A DNA stretch of 64,000 nucleotides from Gammaproteobacteria bacterium (GCA_017425245.1 JAFOOX010000051.1:1-64000); one strand, 5' to 3'. Shown: positions 29,748 through 38,177, counted from the first letter of the stretch. Notes: generated by a model from the sequence alone, not told the origin. Made by a program: numbers and translations.

Positions 29748-30041
29748 TCAGGCGCGAGTGTCGATCAACGAGCCAACAGCTTGATCGGCAGTCTGAATCA
29801 CCTTGCTGCTCGCCTGGGCGTCACGCTCGGCCAGCCGCAACTTGACCAGTTCATCAGTCACCGGCCGAGACTCGGTGGCACTGCTCGCCGTGGTCTGCTG
29901 CGGTTGCGGGCTTTCCACGTTGCGCTGCTGCTGTTGCTGCTCAACCGGCTGGCGGGCAATGGCGGCACTGGCTTCGTTCAATGCCTGTTCAGAACGCTGC
30001 AGGCCCTGAACGCCAGACGCGAACGCACTCTGTACTTGCAT
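29748..30041 (-). CDS. small flagellar rod/hook-like orphan protein
   Basis: The 97-residue protein starts MQVQSAFASGVQGLQRSEQALN, which looks like the N-terminal helix of flagellar rod and hook proteins, and ends KVIQTADQAVGSLIDTRA, which looks like their C-terminal helix (compare the FlgE/FlgG ending with KVIQTADQMLG). The middle is a Gln-rich linker (about 32-60). The globular part of a real rod protein is absent. The ATG has a good GAGGTG ribosome-binding site. It is the first gene of a pair with the metalloprotease. No flagellar operon is in the window. Confidence 0.7.
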   Translation of the reverse strand: MQVQSAFASGVQGLQRSEQALNEASAAIARQPVEQQQQQRNVESPQPQQTTASSATESRPVTDELVKLRLAERDAQASSKVIQTADQAVGSLIDTRA

Positions 30042-30108
30042 GGTTTTCACCTCTGCCTTGAAGGATGGCTTTGCACAATTATTATCCACATTGCCAGATC
30101 GGCCAAGC

Positions 30109-30897
30109 TCATTTATCGCTTTGTGTCCCGACGCACAGTGGTATCACGTCTTGCAGCAACGCATCGGCGAACGCCACAGGGTCGGAAATGAATGGCACAT
30201 GGGCGGCACCGGCGAACAACCGCTGACTGCCCGGCGGCCAGCTGAAAGCGATCAGGCTGGCCTCAGGCACCAAGGTATCGCGGCTGCCGTAGTAACGTAG
30301 CAACGGCACGGTCAGACTCGCCAATACCGGGCGCAGATCAGTGTTAGCCAGCAACTGCAGGCCATGTTCGAGGGCATCCGGCGCTGGATCTGGCCGCGCG
30401 CCCAGCTGCTCACGCAGCATCTTGAGTTCAGCCCGGGCGGTGCGACTACCCAGCACCTGAATGGCGACAAAGCGCTCCAGCGTCGCCCGGTAATCGGCAG
30501 CCAGCTGATCACAAAAGCGCCTCAGCACCGCACCGTCCGTGCCTGGCCAGCCATCATTGGCAACAAAACAAGGACTGGTCGCCACCCATACCAGCGCACG
30601 GGGGTGACCATGACCACTCAGGGCCGCGCTTGCCGCCACCAATCCGCCGAGCGACCAGCCCAACCAAATGGCCTCTGCGGGTACAACCGCGGCACAGGCA
30701 GCAGCCAGCTGTTCCAGGCTGCGCGCCGGATGCTGGTGGCTGTAGCCAAAGCCAGGCAGGTCCAGCAGGTGAAGGCGGAAATGGGGTTCCAGCAGCGGCA
30801 CCAGCCCTTGCCACACCGCGCCGCTCAGCCCCCAGCCATGAACCAGCACCAAATCGGGGCCACTGCCCCGGTGTTCGCAGTACACTTGGTTCATCAT
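30109..30897 (-). CDS. bioH: pimeloyl-ACP methyl ester carboxylesterase BioH
   Basis: BioH cleaves the methyl ester of pimeloyl-ACP, ending pimelate assembly for biotin. The 262 residues have the alpha/beta hydrolase fold with HGWGLSG (20-26), the nucleophile elbow GWSLGG (Ser82), Asp in YYGSRDTLVPE (about 208) and His in AGAAHVPFISDP (about 236). It is divergent from the comF-like gene, the same bioH/gntX order as E. coli. The first or second Met may be the start. Confidence 0.93.
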   Translation of the reverse strand: MMNQVYCEHRGSGPDLVLVHGWGLSGAVWQGLVPLLEPHFRLHLLDLPGFGYSHQHPARSLEQLAAACAAVVPAEAIWLGWSLGGLVAASAALSGHGHPRALVWVATSPCFVANDGWPGTDGAVLRRFCDQLAADYRATLERFVAIQVLGSRTARAELKMLREQLGARPDPAPDALEHGLQLLANTDLRPVLASLTVPLLRYYGSRDTLVPEASLIAFSWPPGSQRLFAGAAHVPFISDPVAFADALLQDVIPLCVGTQSDK

Positions 30898-30920
30898 CGA
30901 CCCTCATGGAAGAGGCGCTT

Positions 30921-31643
30921 ATGGTAAAGATCCCGAGCCCGTTCACCAACCACCTGCGGCGTTGGCTGCCCTTTCGCTGCTTTGGCTGTGGAGAGCCAGG
31001 GCTGATGCTGCATCACGGACTTTGCCCCTGGTGCCGGCGTGCATTACCCGGCTTGCAACAGGGGTGCCCCTTGTGTGCAGAGCCATTAACCGTCAGCCAA
31101 CTTTGTCACCAGTGTCTGCGGCGCCGCCCACCACTGGCCGGCTGTCAGGCGCTATGGCTGTATCAGCAGCCACTGCAACGCCTGATCGCCCAGATGAAAT
31201 ACCCTGGCGATGCCCCACTTACCCGGGTGATGGCGAAGGCGGCCTTGCCGCTATTGCCTCCCTTAACTGCCGATCTGAGCCTGATCCCCATACCGCTGCA
31301 CCCCAAACGGCAGGCCGAGCGCGGCTTCAATCAGGCTCAACTACTCTGCGAAGAGTGGTCCAAGGCGCTGAATATCACCACGGAGCCCTTGTTGGTACGC
31401 ACTCAGGACACCCCGCACCAAGCCGGTTTGAAGGCTGCGGCCCGGCGGCGTAATCTGCGCCGCGCGTTCGCGGTTAGTGGCGAGGTTAAGGGGCTGCGTC
31501 TAGTGCTGGTGGATGATGTAATGACGACCGGCTCGACCCTATTTGCCGCTGCGCGCGTATTACGAGCCGCCGGTGCCGCTGAGGTTAGGGCGCTGGTGCT
31601 GGCTCGCACGCCATTGGATCGCAGAACGGGGATTCTCGGCTGA
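30921..31643 (+). CDS. comF: ComF-family phosphoribosyltransferase-like protein (GntX)
   Basis: ComF proteins are linked to uptake and use of external DNA; the E. coli homologue is called GntX. The 240-residue product has N-terminal zinc-finger cysteines (CFGC, CPWC, CPLC, CHQC within residues 19-65), then IPIPLHPKRQAERGFNQA and the phosphoribosyl pyrophosphate loop LVLVDDVMTTGSTL (about 197-210). ATG 30921 follows AGAGG; an ATG at 30906 is in the same frame and would add five residues. Confidence 0.92.
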   Translation: MVKIPSPFTNHLRRWLPFRCFGCGEPGLMLHHGLCPWCRRALPGLQQGCPLCAEPLTVSQLCHQCLRRRPPLAGCQALWLYQQPLQRLIAQMKYPGDAPLTRVMAKAALPLLPPLTADLSLIPIPLHPKRQAERGFNQAQLLCEEWSKALNITTEPLLVRTQDTPHQAGLKAAARRRNLRRAFAVSGEVKGLRLVLVDDVMTTGSTLFAAARVLRAAGAAEVRALVLARTPLDRRTGILG

Positions 31644-31646
31644 GGC

Positions 31647-31675
31647 TTGCTGGGGTATATTTAACCGAGTAATAC
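31647..31675 (+). promoter_or_regulatory. probable nfuA promoter
   Basis: TTGCTG and TAATAC are separated by exactly 17 bases in the 53-base gap between comF and nfuA. The transcript would start about 15 bases before the ATG, with GGAG as ribosome-binding site. No IscR site is obvious. Confidence 0.5.
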
Positions 31676-31696
31676 GCTCAAGTTTTTGGAGTCGTC

Positions 31697-32278
31697 ATGA
31701 TCGCCATTTCAGCCGAAGCCCAAGGCCACTTCGCCAAATTGCTGGCCAACAAACCCGAGGGCACCTGCATCCGCGTGTTTGTGCTCAACCCCGGCACGGC
31801 TCAGGCCGAATGCGGCGTCTCTTACTGCGAGCCGGAAGCCATTGCCGAAGATGACCAGCAGCTGCCGCAAGAGATTGGCTTCAGCGTAGTGGTAGATCCG
31901 CAAAGCGCTCCTTTCCTGCTGGATGCCAGCATCGATTTTGTCACCGACAAGCTGGGGTCGCAGCTAACGCTCAAAGCCCCCAACGCCAAAATGCGCAAGG
32001 TCGAAGAGAATGCGCCGCTGGATGAGAGGGTCGAGTATGTGCTCAATGCCCAGATCAACCCGCAGCTGGCCAGCCATGGTGGCAAAGTCACGCTGATCGA
32101 GCTGACTCAGGATGGTCTGGCCATTCTGCAGTTTGGGGGCGGTTGCAACGGTTGCGCCATGGTCGATGTGACCCTCAAGGAGGGGATCGAAAAGGAGCTA
32201 CTTGAGAAGTTCCCGGGCGAATTGACCGGCGTGCGCGACGTGACCGAGCACCGCCGCGGCGACCATTCGTACTATTAA
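31697..32278 (+). CDS. nfuA: Fe-S biogenesis protein NfuA
   Basis: NfuA carries and delivers 4Fe-4S clusters under stress. The 193 residues have a degenerate A-type domain (1-100) and a C-terminal Nfu domain with the cluster ligands Cys150 and Cys153 in [13 protein letters not shown]. The length and ending (HRRGDHSYY) match E. coli NfuA closely. The bioH-gntX-nfuA neighbourhood is conserved. Confidence 0.96.
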   Translation: MIAISAEAQGHFAKLLANKPEGTCIRVFVLNPGTAQAECGVSYCEPEAIAEDDQQLPQEIGFSVVVDPQSAPFLLDASIDFVTDKLGSQLTLKAPNAKMRKVEENAPLDERVEYVLNAQINPQLASHGGKVTLIELTQDGLAILQFGGGCNGCAMVDVTLKEGIEKELLEKFPGELTGVRDVTEHRRGDHSYY

Positions 32279-32293
32279 GGCCAGAGCCTAAAC

Positions 32294-32321
32294 GCGGCAA
32301 CAAAGCCAAGCTGAGTTGCCG
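32294..32321. repeat. inverted repeat downstream of nfuA
   Basis: GCGGCAAC and GTTGCCGC are separated by 13 bases within the 85-base gap between nfuA and the convergent SH3 gene. It can fold as an 8-base-pair hairpin but has no T run, so it is only a weak terminator candidate. Confidence 0.45.
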
Positions 32322-32363
32322 CTTGGTAAAGCAACTTGAAGTCGGCCGACCTCTAATTGCAGC

Positions 32364-32729
32364 TCATACATTAACCTCTTGCAGAACCTCGAGCGGCACC
32401 CATCCAGACTCCAAGCTATCTACCTTTTTGCACCACACCCAACCATTAAGAACTCTTTCACCAATGACGGCCTCTCCTGGCCGCACATTCAGCTCTCTTG
32501 CGGTGTAGTCCTCTCGGGCTCGGGCAGCGCTACCTGAGATCATCTCGATAATCTGCAAGGGCACCCATCCGCCCTTTTGTCCAAGCGATTCACAGAATAT
32601 CCAGTTTTTCCACCCCTCCGGACCTTCATACGCTTCACCGACCGTAAGTAGCGCCCCTTTATCAAAGGCGATGGGGTCCGGAAAATCACTCATATGCTCT
32701 TGAATTACAAAATAACGCTTGGAATCCAC
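32364..32729 (-). CDS. tandem SH3-like domain protein
   Basis: The 121-residue product consists of two SH3-like repeats: RYFVIQEH...GALLTVGEAYEG...GGWVPLQIIEM (about 4-61) and ARAREDYTARELNVRPGEAV...SGWVPLEVLQEV (about 66-120). No signal peptide or membrane helix is visible. The start is a GTG 9 bases after GGAG, because the first repeat begins right there; a second GTG lies at 32735 and a downstream ATG at 32687 would cut the repeat. Base composition is lower in G/C than neighbouring genes, and codons such as TTA, ATA and AGA are used, suggesting recent acquisition. Role unknown. Confidence 0.75.
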   Translation of the reverse strand: MDSKRYFVIQEHMSDFPDPIAFDKGALLTVGEAYEGPEGWKNWIFCESLGQKGGWVPLQIIEMISGSAARAREDYTARELNVRPGEAVIGERVLNGWVWCKKVDSLESGWVPLEVLQEVNV

Positions 32730-32772
32730 GCTCACATTCTCCGGATTAAAACCACTACGAAGATGCGCCCGC

Positions 32773-33441
32773 CTAGCGGGCTTTGCTGTTTTCCCCATCC
32801 AGCAACGGCGCCAGCAGCTGCTCCAGCCGTTCACCCTCGACGATCATCAGCTGCGCAGCATTAGCCCGTGCCGGGCGGATAGCGCCGCGACCAACCGCGT
32901 CCGGGCCGATGATCGCCAGCGATGCGCTGTGGTCGATGAGATAGCCCGGCATGCTGGTATCCGGCTCACTAAACACCAGCGTCAGCGGATCAGCAAGACG
33001 GTGGATCTGGCTGAGATCGCCACTAATACCGATGAACTCGGGATTGAAGTAGGGGATGTACTGAGCTAGTCGCGAGGGGCTGTCGCGCTTGGGATCAGCA
33101 CTGAGGAACACCAGCTGCAACTCAGGCCAGCGCGACTTGAGCGCCGGCCAGGCACCGGCCAGAGTGGCCAGCGAGGTGGGGCAGATATCGGGGCAATAGG
33201 TATAGCCGACAAACATCAGCGTCCAATGGCCCTGCAGTTGTTCAGGACCAAATGGCTGACCATGGTGATCGGTCAAGCTGAACGCCGGCAGAGCTCGACC
33301 TTGTGGCCACAGGTCTAGCCACGTCGTTTCATGAGTCACCGAGGGCATGACCTCCGGTTGACGATCGCAACCAGAGAACGCAAACGCAGCAACCACTACA
33401 AGCATCAGCCAGCGGCGACCATAACCAGCGCGTCTATTCAT
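32773..33441 (-). CDS. SCO1/SenC-family copper chaperone or thiol-disulfide protein
   Basis: SCO proteins insert copper into the CuA site of cytochrome oxidases or act as periplasmic thiol-redox proteins. The 222 residues begin with an N-terminal signal and lipobox-like FSGC (Cys25). The thioredoxin fold has the CxxxC copper motif YTYCPDICPTS (Cys83, Cys87) and the third ligand His in IDHSAS (about 170). Its ATG overlaps the sulA stop by one base (TGATG), so it is probably the third gene of the lexA-sulA transcript. Confidence 0.88.
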   Translation of the reverse strand: MNRRAGYGRRWLMLVVVAAFAFSGCDRQPEVMPSVTHETTWLDLWPQGRALPAFSLTDHHGQPFGPEQLQGHWTLMFVGYTYCPDICPTSLATLAGAWPALKSRWPELQLVFLSADPKRDSPSRLAQYIPYFNPEFIGISGDLSQIHRLADPLTLVFSEPDTSMPGYLIDHSASLAIIGPDAVGRGAIRPARANAAQLMIVEGERLEQLLAPLLDGENSKAR

Positions 33442-33926
33442 CAGTGCAGCGCCAACCCGGCAAGAGTCAGATTAGGGGTAGCCTGCGGTGCCCGCGACTG
33501 CTGGGCGGCGGCGGCTGTCAACAACAGCACGCTGCCACCACTGCGCCGGGCTGCCAGCAACAACCGCTTGCGATCGCGCTCACCGAGATTGTCAGTCCAG
33601 CAGATCACCAAAGCACAACGCCGCGCCAGCAGAGCCTGTTCTGCTGCCCATACCGCATCGAGCGTCGAACTCTGATGAACCCACAGCAGACGGTTGGGAT
33701 CAACGCCGTCCATCAGCAGCGGGGTGATCAGCTGGCGTGACGGTGGCGCCACCAAGGCTAACCAGCCAGGCTGGTTAAGGGCAGCACGAACCGTAGCCAG
33801 ATGAGGTTGCAGGCCTGTACCTCCGCACTCGATCAGGCTCCCTGCCACAGGTACTGCCGTTGGTGAGTGAGATTGCTGCAGGGCCGCACGGGCCAGTGCC
33901 CAGACATTGCTACCGTTCATTGCCAT
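33441..33926 (-). CDS. sulA: SOS cell division inhibitor SulA
   Basis: SulA blocks FtsZ polymerisation during the SOS response. The 161-residue protein shows the SulA/RecA-like core [29 protein letters not shown] (recognised in part), [12 protein letters not shown] and RSGGSVLLL. It overlaps lexA by 10 bases, the lexA-sulA arrangement known from Pseudomonas and related bacteria. Expression should follow the LexA boxes upstream of lexA. Confidence 0.88.
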   Translation of the reverse strand: MAMNGSNVWALARAALQQSHSPTAVPVAGSLIECGGTGLQPHLATVRAALNQPGWLALVAPPSRQLITPLLMDGVDPNRLLWVHQSSTLDAVWAAEQALLARRCALVICWTDNLGERDRKRLLLAARRSGGSVLLLTAAAAQQSRAPQATPNLTLAGLALH

Positions 33927-34534
33927 CCTCCTCTTCTGATCACTCCCACCGCCAGACCTTCGATACTCAGATTGGTCTGACGCAGGTCCACCTCAATCGG
34001 CCGGTAGCTGCTATTTTCCGGCAACAAGCTAACCTGATGGCCACTACGCTGAAAGCGCTTGACCGTTACCTCATCATCGCCAACCCGAGCCACCACCACC
34101 TGACCGTTACGGGCGTCGGCAGTGCGGTGAACAGCCAGCAGATCACCATCAAGGATGCCAATCTCCTGCATGCTGTCGCCCTGCACCCGCAGCAGGTAGT
34201 CAGCACGCGGGTGAAACAGTGCTGGGTCAAGGCTAAGCCGCTCTTCTACGTGCTCGGCGGCGAGAATAGGTGAGCCCGCTGCGACCTTGCCAATCAGTGG
34301 CAGACCGCTGTCGTTGGCTTCATCCTGCACCAGCCGGATACCGCGCGACGTACCCGGCAGCATTTCAATCACCCCTTTGCGGGCCAGCGCTTTGAGGTGC
34401 TCCTCTGCAGCATTGGCTGATTTGAAGCCGAGACGCTCGGCAATCTCGGCACGGGTCGGCGGCATACCCGTGTCATCGATCACGGTGCGGATCAGTTCAA
34501 GAATTTCGGCCTGGCGGGGTGTCAGCTCGCGCAT
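33917..34534 (-). CDS. lexA: SOS repressor LexA
   Basis: LexA represses SOS genes and self-cleaves when RecA is activated. The 205 residues contain the winged-helix DNA-binding domain (1-70, [21 protein letters not shown]), the cleavage site Ala86-Gly87 in KVAAGSP, the catalytic Ser121 in GDSMQEIG and Lys159 in EVTVKRF. It is autoregulated through two operators directly upstream and leads a probable lexA-sulA-sco operon. Confidence 0.97.
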   Translation of the reverse strand: MRELTPRQAEILELIRTVIDDTGMPPTRAEIAERLGFKSANAAEEHLKALARKGVIEMLPGTSRGIRLVQDEANDSGLPLIGKVAAGSPILAAEHVEERLSLDPALFHPRADYLLRVQGDSMQEIGILDGDLLAVHRTADARNGQVVVARVGDDEVTVKRFQRSGHQVSLLPENSSYRPIEVDLRQTNLSIEGLAVGVIRRGGWQ

Positions 34535-34542
34535 GTCACTTC

Positions 34543-34558
34543 CTGTTTATTCATACAG
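34543..34558. promoter_or_regulatory. LexA box 2 (proximal to lexA)
   Basis: CTGT, 8 bases and ACAG: CTGTTTATTCATACAG matches the gammaproteobacterial SOS box exactly in its ends and A/T-rich centre. It lies 8 bases before the lexA ATG, between the start codon and the -10 box. Confidence 0.92.
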
Positions 34559-34561
34559 TCA

Positions 34562-34577
34562 CTGTTTGAATATACAG
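34562..34577. promoter_or_regulatory. LexA box 1 (overlapping the lexA -10 box)
   Basis: CTGTTTGAATATACAG fits CTGT-N8-ACAG perfectly. It is spaced 3 bases from the other SOS box and covers the -10 hexamer of the lexA promoter, the same double-operator layout as E. coli lexA. Confidence 0.93.
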
Positions 34578-34596
34578 TGGCATTTTTATAGTGCAA
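34569..34596 (-). promoter_or_regulatory. lexA promoter
   Basis: On the minus strand TTGCAC (34596-34591), a 16-base spacer and TATATT (34574-34569). The -10 box lies inside an SOS box, which explains autorepression. Confidence 0.8.
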
Positions 34597-34701
34597 GCGC
34601 TTTGTATGGGATAGAAGCACGGCGACAACCCTCGCTGGATCATTGGTATGCCGGGCGCCCTCAGCTAACATAGGGGCCACACCCGCTCAGTTGAACATGG
34701 C

Positions 34702-35829
34702 ATGGCCTCCGCTCCCAGCGCGCAACTCCAACCTCAGGCCGACGGTAGCCTGCGCCTCGCCCTTTATGGGGACTGGCGGCAACCACTGGCCAACGAAGTG
34801 GGCCGGCAACTGCTGCTCAAGGTCGACCGCCTGCGCGAAGGCAGTGCTGTGCAGCTTGATGGCCATGGACTGATGGCCTGGGGCTCGGCTCTGCTGGTAC
34901 TGCTGCGCCAGCTCGAAGAGAACGCCGCCCGGCGCCAGCTCGCGCTTGATTGGCAGGGCATGCCCGATGGCGTCGGCCGCTTGATGGCCCTGGCTCACCA
35001 CAACCCCGAGCCTGACAACGGCGAGCCCGGTCACAAGGGGCAGTTGCAGCGCATTGGACTGCGGGTGATCGATCGCTGGCGCAATTTTGAGACGGTGGCG
35101 GTGTTCATCGGGGATCTATTGCTGGCGCTGGGCCGGGTGATGGCCGGTAAAGGGCGCATCCGCCTTAAAGATGTCACCGAGCAGATGGAGCTGGCGGGCC
35201 CCAAAGCCCTCGGTATCGTCTCGCTGCTGTCACTGCTGATGGGGATGATTCTGGCATTCGTCGGCGCCATTCAGCTGGAAAACTTCGGGGCCACCATTTA
35301 CGTGGCAAGCCTGGTTGGCTTTGGCATGGCCCGCGAGATGGCAGCCATGCTCACCGGCATCATCATGGCCGGGCGTACCGGTGCCGCCTATGCTGCCCAG
35401 TTGGGCAGCATGGAAGCCAACGAAGAGATCGATGCGCTGCGCACCATGGGCCTGCCCCCCATGGAGTTTCTGGTGGTACCGCGGGTATTGGCACTGATGC
35501 TGATGATGCCGTTGCTGACCCTTTATTCAATCGCAGTCGGCATCGTCGGCGGCGCCCTGGTGTGCTGGCTGATGTTTGATATCACCCTGACTCAATACAT
35601 GTCGCAGCTGACCGAGACGGTCGCGCTGCGTCATTTCCTGATTGGCACCTTCAAGGGCGTGCTGTTTGCGCTGATCGTTGGCGTAGTTGGCTGCATGACC
35701 GGCATGGCCAGTGGCCGCAGCGCCTCGGCGGTGGGTGCCGCCACCACCCGCGCGGTGGTGGTATCCATTGTCGCCATCATCTGCTGCGATGCGTTGGTGA
35801 CCCTGATCACCACCGTGATGGGGGTGTGA
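34702..35829 (+). CDS. STAS-MlaE fusion permease of an MCE lipid transporter
   Basis: The 375-residue protein has an N-terminal STAS-like domain (residues 1 to about 100, GDWRQPLANEVGRQLLLKVD...AVQLDGHGLMAWGSALLVLL) fused to an MlaE/YrbE-type ABC permease (about 115-375, five or six membrane helices; MLTGIIMAGRTGAAYAAQLGSM is the family signature, seen in part). In the E. coli Mla system the STAS protein MlaB is a separate small subunit. The gene leads a four-gene cassette (permease, ATPase, MCE protein, lipoprotein) and its stop overlaps the next ATG. The expected role is phospholipid movement between inner and outer membranes. Confidence 0.88.
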   Translation: MASAPSAQLQPQADGSLRLALYGDWRQPLANEVGRQLLLKVDRLREGSAVQLDGHGLMAWGSALLVLLRQLEENAARRQLALDWQGMPDGVGRLMALAHHNPEPDNGEPGHKGQLQRIGLRVIDRWRNFETVAVFIGDLLLALGRVMAGKGRIRLKDVTEQMELAGPKALGIVSLLSLLMGMILAFVGAIQLENFGATIYVASLVGFGMAREMAAMLTGIIMAGRTGAAYAAQLGSMEANEEIDALRTMGLPPMEFLVVPRVLALMLMMPLLTLYSIAVGIVGGALVCWLMFDITLTQYMSQLTETVALRHFLIGTFKGVLFALIVGVVGCMTGMASGRSASAVGAATTRAVVVSIVAIICCDALVTLITTVMGV

Positions 35830-36596
35830 TGGAGGCTCATCTGACGGTCGATAACCTGACCATGAGTTATGGCCAGACCCTGATTCAGCGCGATCTCAGT
35901 TTTGCCATTGGTCGGGGCGAGATTTTTACCATCATGGGCGGCTCAGGCTGCGGCAAGAGCACCTTGCTGCGTCACATGATTGGCCTGCTGAAACCCAAGG
36001 TCGGGCGTATCCTGTTTGGCCATGACGACCTGTGGCAACTCAACCCCGCTGGCCGTGGCGAACTGCAGCGACGCTGCGGTATCGCCTATCAATCAGGGGC
36101 GCTGCTGTCGTCGATGACCGTGGCCGAGAACGTGGCCCTGCCCCTGGAGCAGTTCTCCAGCCATCGGCCGGCTGAAATCCGCGAACTGGTCGAGCTGAAG
36201 CTGGCGTTGGTGGGCCTGGCCCCCTACGCCGACCGCTACCCCAGTCAGTTATCCGGTGGCCAGAAAAAGCGCGCGGCGTTGGCCCGAGCGTTGGCACTGG
36301 ACCCTGAATACCTGTTCTTCGACGAACCCTCGGCGGGGCTCGACCCCTTGAGCTCACGTAATCTCGATGATCTGATCCTGCAGCTGCGCGACAGCTTGGG
36401 AAGTACCGTAGTGATCGTCACCCATGAGCTGCCCAGCATCTTTGCCATCGCCGATCGCGGCGTGCTGCTGGATGCCACCACCAAAACCCAGATCGCCATC
36501 GGCAATCCCCACGAACTGCTGGCTCACGATCCGGATGAGCGAGTACAGCAGTTTCTGCGCCGTGGTCAACCTGTCACCCATGGAGAATCTGCATGA
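35829..36596 (+). CDS. MlaF-like ABC transporter ATPase
   Basis: This 255-residue ATPase drives the adjacent permease. Walker A is GGSGCGKSTLL (about 38-48), the signature is LSGGQKKRAALARAL (about 140-154), Walker B is YLFFDEPSAGLDP and the switch histidine is in VTHEL. ATG 35829 overlaps the previous stop codon. The sequence is of the MlaF/Ttg2A type that pairs with YrbE permeases. Confidence 0.92.
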   Translation: MEAHLTVDNLTMSYGQTLIQRDLSFAIGRGEIFTIMGGSGCGKSTLLRHMIGLLKPKVGRILFGHDDLWQLNPAGRGELQRRCGIAYQSGALLSSMTVAENVALPLEQFSSHRPAEIRELVELKLALVGLAPYADRYPSQLSGGQKKRAALARALALDPEYLFFDEPSAGLDPLSSRNLDDLILQLRDSLGSTVVIVTHELPSIFAIADRGVLLDATTKTQIAIGNPHELLAHDPDERVQQFLRRGQPVTHGESA

Positions 36597-37594
36597 GCGA
36601 GCGCGCCCGTTCCCGCGCCATCGGCCTGTTTGTGGTCAGCGCCTTGGTGTTGCTGGCCATTGGCCTGCTGACTTTTGGCTCACGCGAGTTCTACACCCCC
36701 AAGAGCCGCTTCGTGGTGGTCTTTACTGATTCCGTCCGCGGTCTGGTCAGTGGCGCCACCGTTGCCTATCAGGGGGTCAACATCGGTGAGGTGCGTTCCA
36801 TCTCCATCCAGCGTGATGGCCAGGTCGGCCAATTGCTGATCCCGGTGGAGATCGACCTGCAGGAGGAGATCATCCGCTCGCTGGTGGGTGATGAGGAGGC
36901 GGAACAGCGCTTCGTCGAAGGCTTCCGCGCCAAGCTGGTGCAACAGAGCTTTGTCACCGGGCGGCTGATGATCGAGCTACAATACGCCCCCACTGAGCCA
37001 GGCCGGCAGCATCCGCTGAGCAGCAAACTGCCGCAGATCCCGACCGTGCCTTCGCCGCTGGAGGTGGTCAACGCCGCCTTTGAAGATACCCTCAACAAGG
37101 TGCAGCGCATGCCGCTGGACGATATCGCCCGCCGCCTCGACCAACTGCTGCTCAATGCCAACGCGGTTCTCGGCTCGCCCGAGCTTGCCAACGCGATTCA
37201 CCGCAGTGACCGCATCAGCGCCGATACCGCAACGCTGGTCAGTACCCTTGGTCAGGAGCTACCCCTTGTCCTCGCCGATCTGCGCCGGGCGGCCCGGGAT
37301 GTCAGCAGTGCGGCCGGGCGTTTTGAAGCCATGACCGCCAAAGGCAGTGCCGCCTTCGCCGCCACCGAGAGCCTAGCCCAACGCGCCACCTCCAGTTTGG
37401 CCAGCCTGGATCAGACCCTCGCCCAAGCGGAGCAGGCGCTCGCCAGTTTCGACCAGCTGGCTCGCGATAGCCAGGGCTTGCCCCCCGAACTGCAGCGAAC
37501 GCTGCGCGAGCTGGAAACGACCCTGCGTTCCGGCCGTGACCTGATTGACACCCTCAAGCGTCAGCCGGAAGCCGTGCTGCGCGGCCGGAACTGA
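36593..37594 (+). CDS. MlaD-family MCE-domain protein
   Basis: MCE proteins form periplasmic hexameric rings that carry lipids. The 333 residues have an N-terminal anchor (about 10-28), one MCE domain (about 39-120, with VRGLVSGATVAYQGVNIGEV) and a long helical C-terminal part (about 160-325), consistent with a needle or coiled-coil extension as in PqiB/LetB-like or Xanthomonad-type proteins. It is much longer than E. coli MlaD (183). It overlaps the ATPase gene by 4 bases. Confidence 0.9.
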   Translation: MSERARSRAIGLFVVSALVLLAIGLLTFGSREFYTPKSRFVVVFTDSVRGLVSGATVAYQGVNIGEVRSISIQRDGQVGQLLIPVEIDLQEEIIRSLVGDEEAEQRFVEGFRAKLVQQSFVTGRLMIELQYAPTEPGRQHPLSSKLPQIPTVPSPLEVVNAAFEDTLNKVQRMPLDDIARRLDQLLLNANAVLGSPELANAIHRSDRISADTATLVSTLGQELPLVLADLRRAARDVSSAAGRFEAMTAKGSAAFAATESLAQRATSSLASLDQTLAQAEQALASFDQLARDSQGLPPELQRTLRELETTLRSGRDLIDTLKRQPEAVLRGRN

Positions 37595-37619
37595 GCATTA
37601 TCGACAAGAGGATTTTCCC

Positions 37620-38177
37620 ATGCGTCTGGCCTTCATCCTGTGTTCTGTCCTGTTATTAGGCGCCTGTGCCGGCCGTAGTGGCCCGGTCAGCTATTACTTG
37701 CTGGAAGCCATGGCGCCTGCCGCTGCGGAGGCCCAGTCCAGCGCCACCATCCGTCTGTTGCCGGTGGAGCTGGCCGACTATCTGCGCCGCACCGCGCTGG
37801 TCAGCCGTCAGGGAGGCCTGCTGCTGATCGATGATGGTCAGCAGTGGGCAGGCACGCTGGAGGATGAAGTGACGCGGGTGATGGTGACTAACCTCAATCG
37901 CATCGCTGGTGGCGTCCAGGTGCAGCCGTCGACCGCGCCGGATCGCCCTGCGCTTGCCCTGCAGCTGCGCATCGACCGCTTGGATGGTGTGCTTGGGGGG
38001 GCGTTGCGGCTGGAAGGTGCTTTCACTCTGGTCGATGAGCGCAACGACGTAGTGGCACTGCGCCTGTTCACCATCAGCCGGCCAGCAGGAGCAACCATAG
38101 CGGAGCTGGTTGAAGCCCACAGTCTGGCCCTCGCCGATCTGGCGGCAGCCATCGCCCCGCTGCTGCCGCGCAGCTGA
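37620..38177 (+). CDS. PqiC-like lipoprotein, ABC transport auxiliary component
   Basis: The 185-residue product has a lipoprotein signal with LLGAC (Cys at about 15) and an ABC_trans_aux/DUF330-like domain, recognisable by SYYLLEAM near the start, RLLPVELADYLRRTALV and EDEVTRVMVTNL. PqiC and related lipoproteins sit in the outer membrane and complete the lipid bridge. It begins 25 bases after the MCE gene, finishing the cassette. Confidence 0.85.
   Translation: MRLAFILCSVLLLGACAGRSGPVSYYLLEAMAPAAAEAQSSATIRLLPVELADYLRRTALVSRQGGLLLIDDGQQWAGTLEDEVTRVMVTNLNRIAGGVQVQPSTAPDRPALALQLRIDRLDGVLGGALRLEGAFTLVDERNDVVALRLFTISRPAGATIAELVEAHSLALADLAAAIAPLLPRS

Noticed and set aside
32766-32781. GCCCGC/GCGGGC hairpin at the end of the SCO gene as a terminator
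   Set aside because: It overlaps the stop codon and lacks a T run on the minus strand; the T-rich side lies on the antisense strand.
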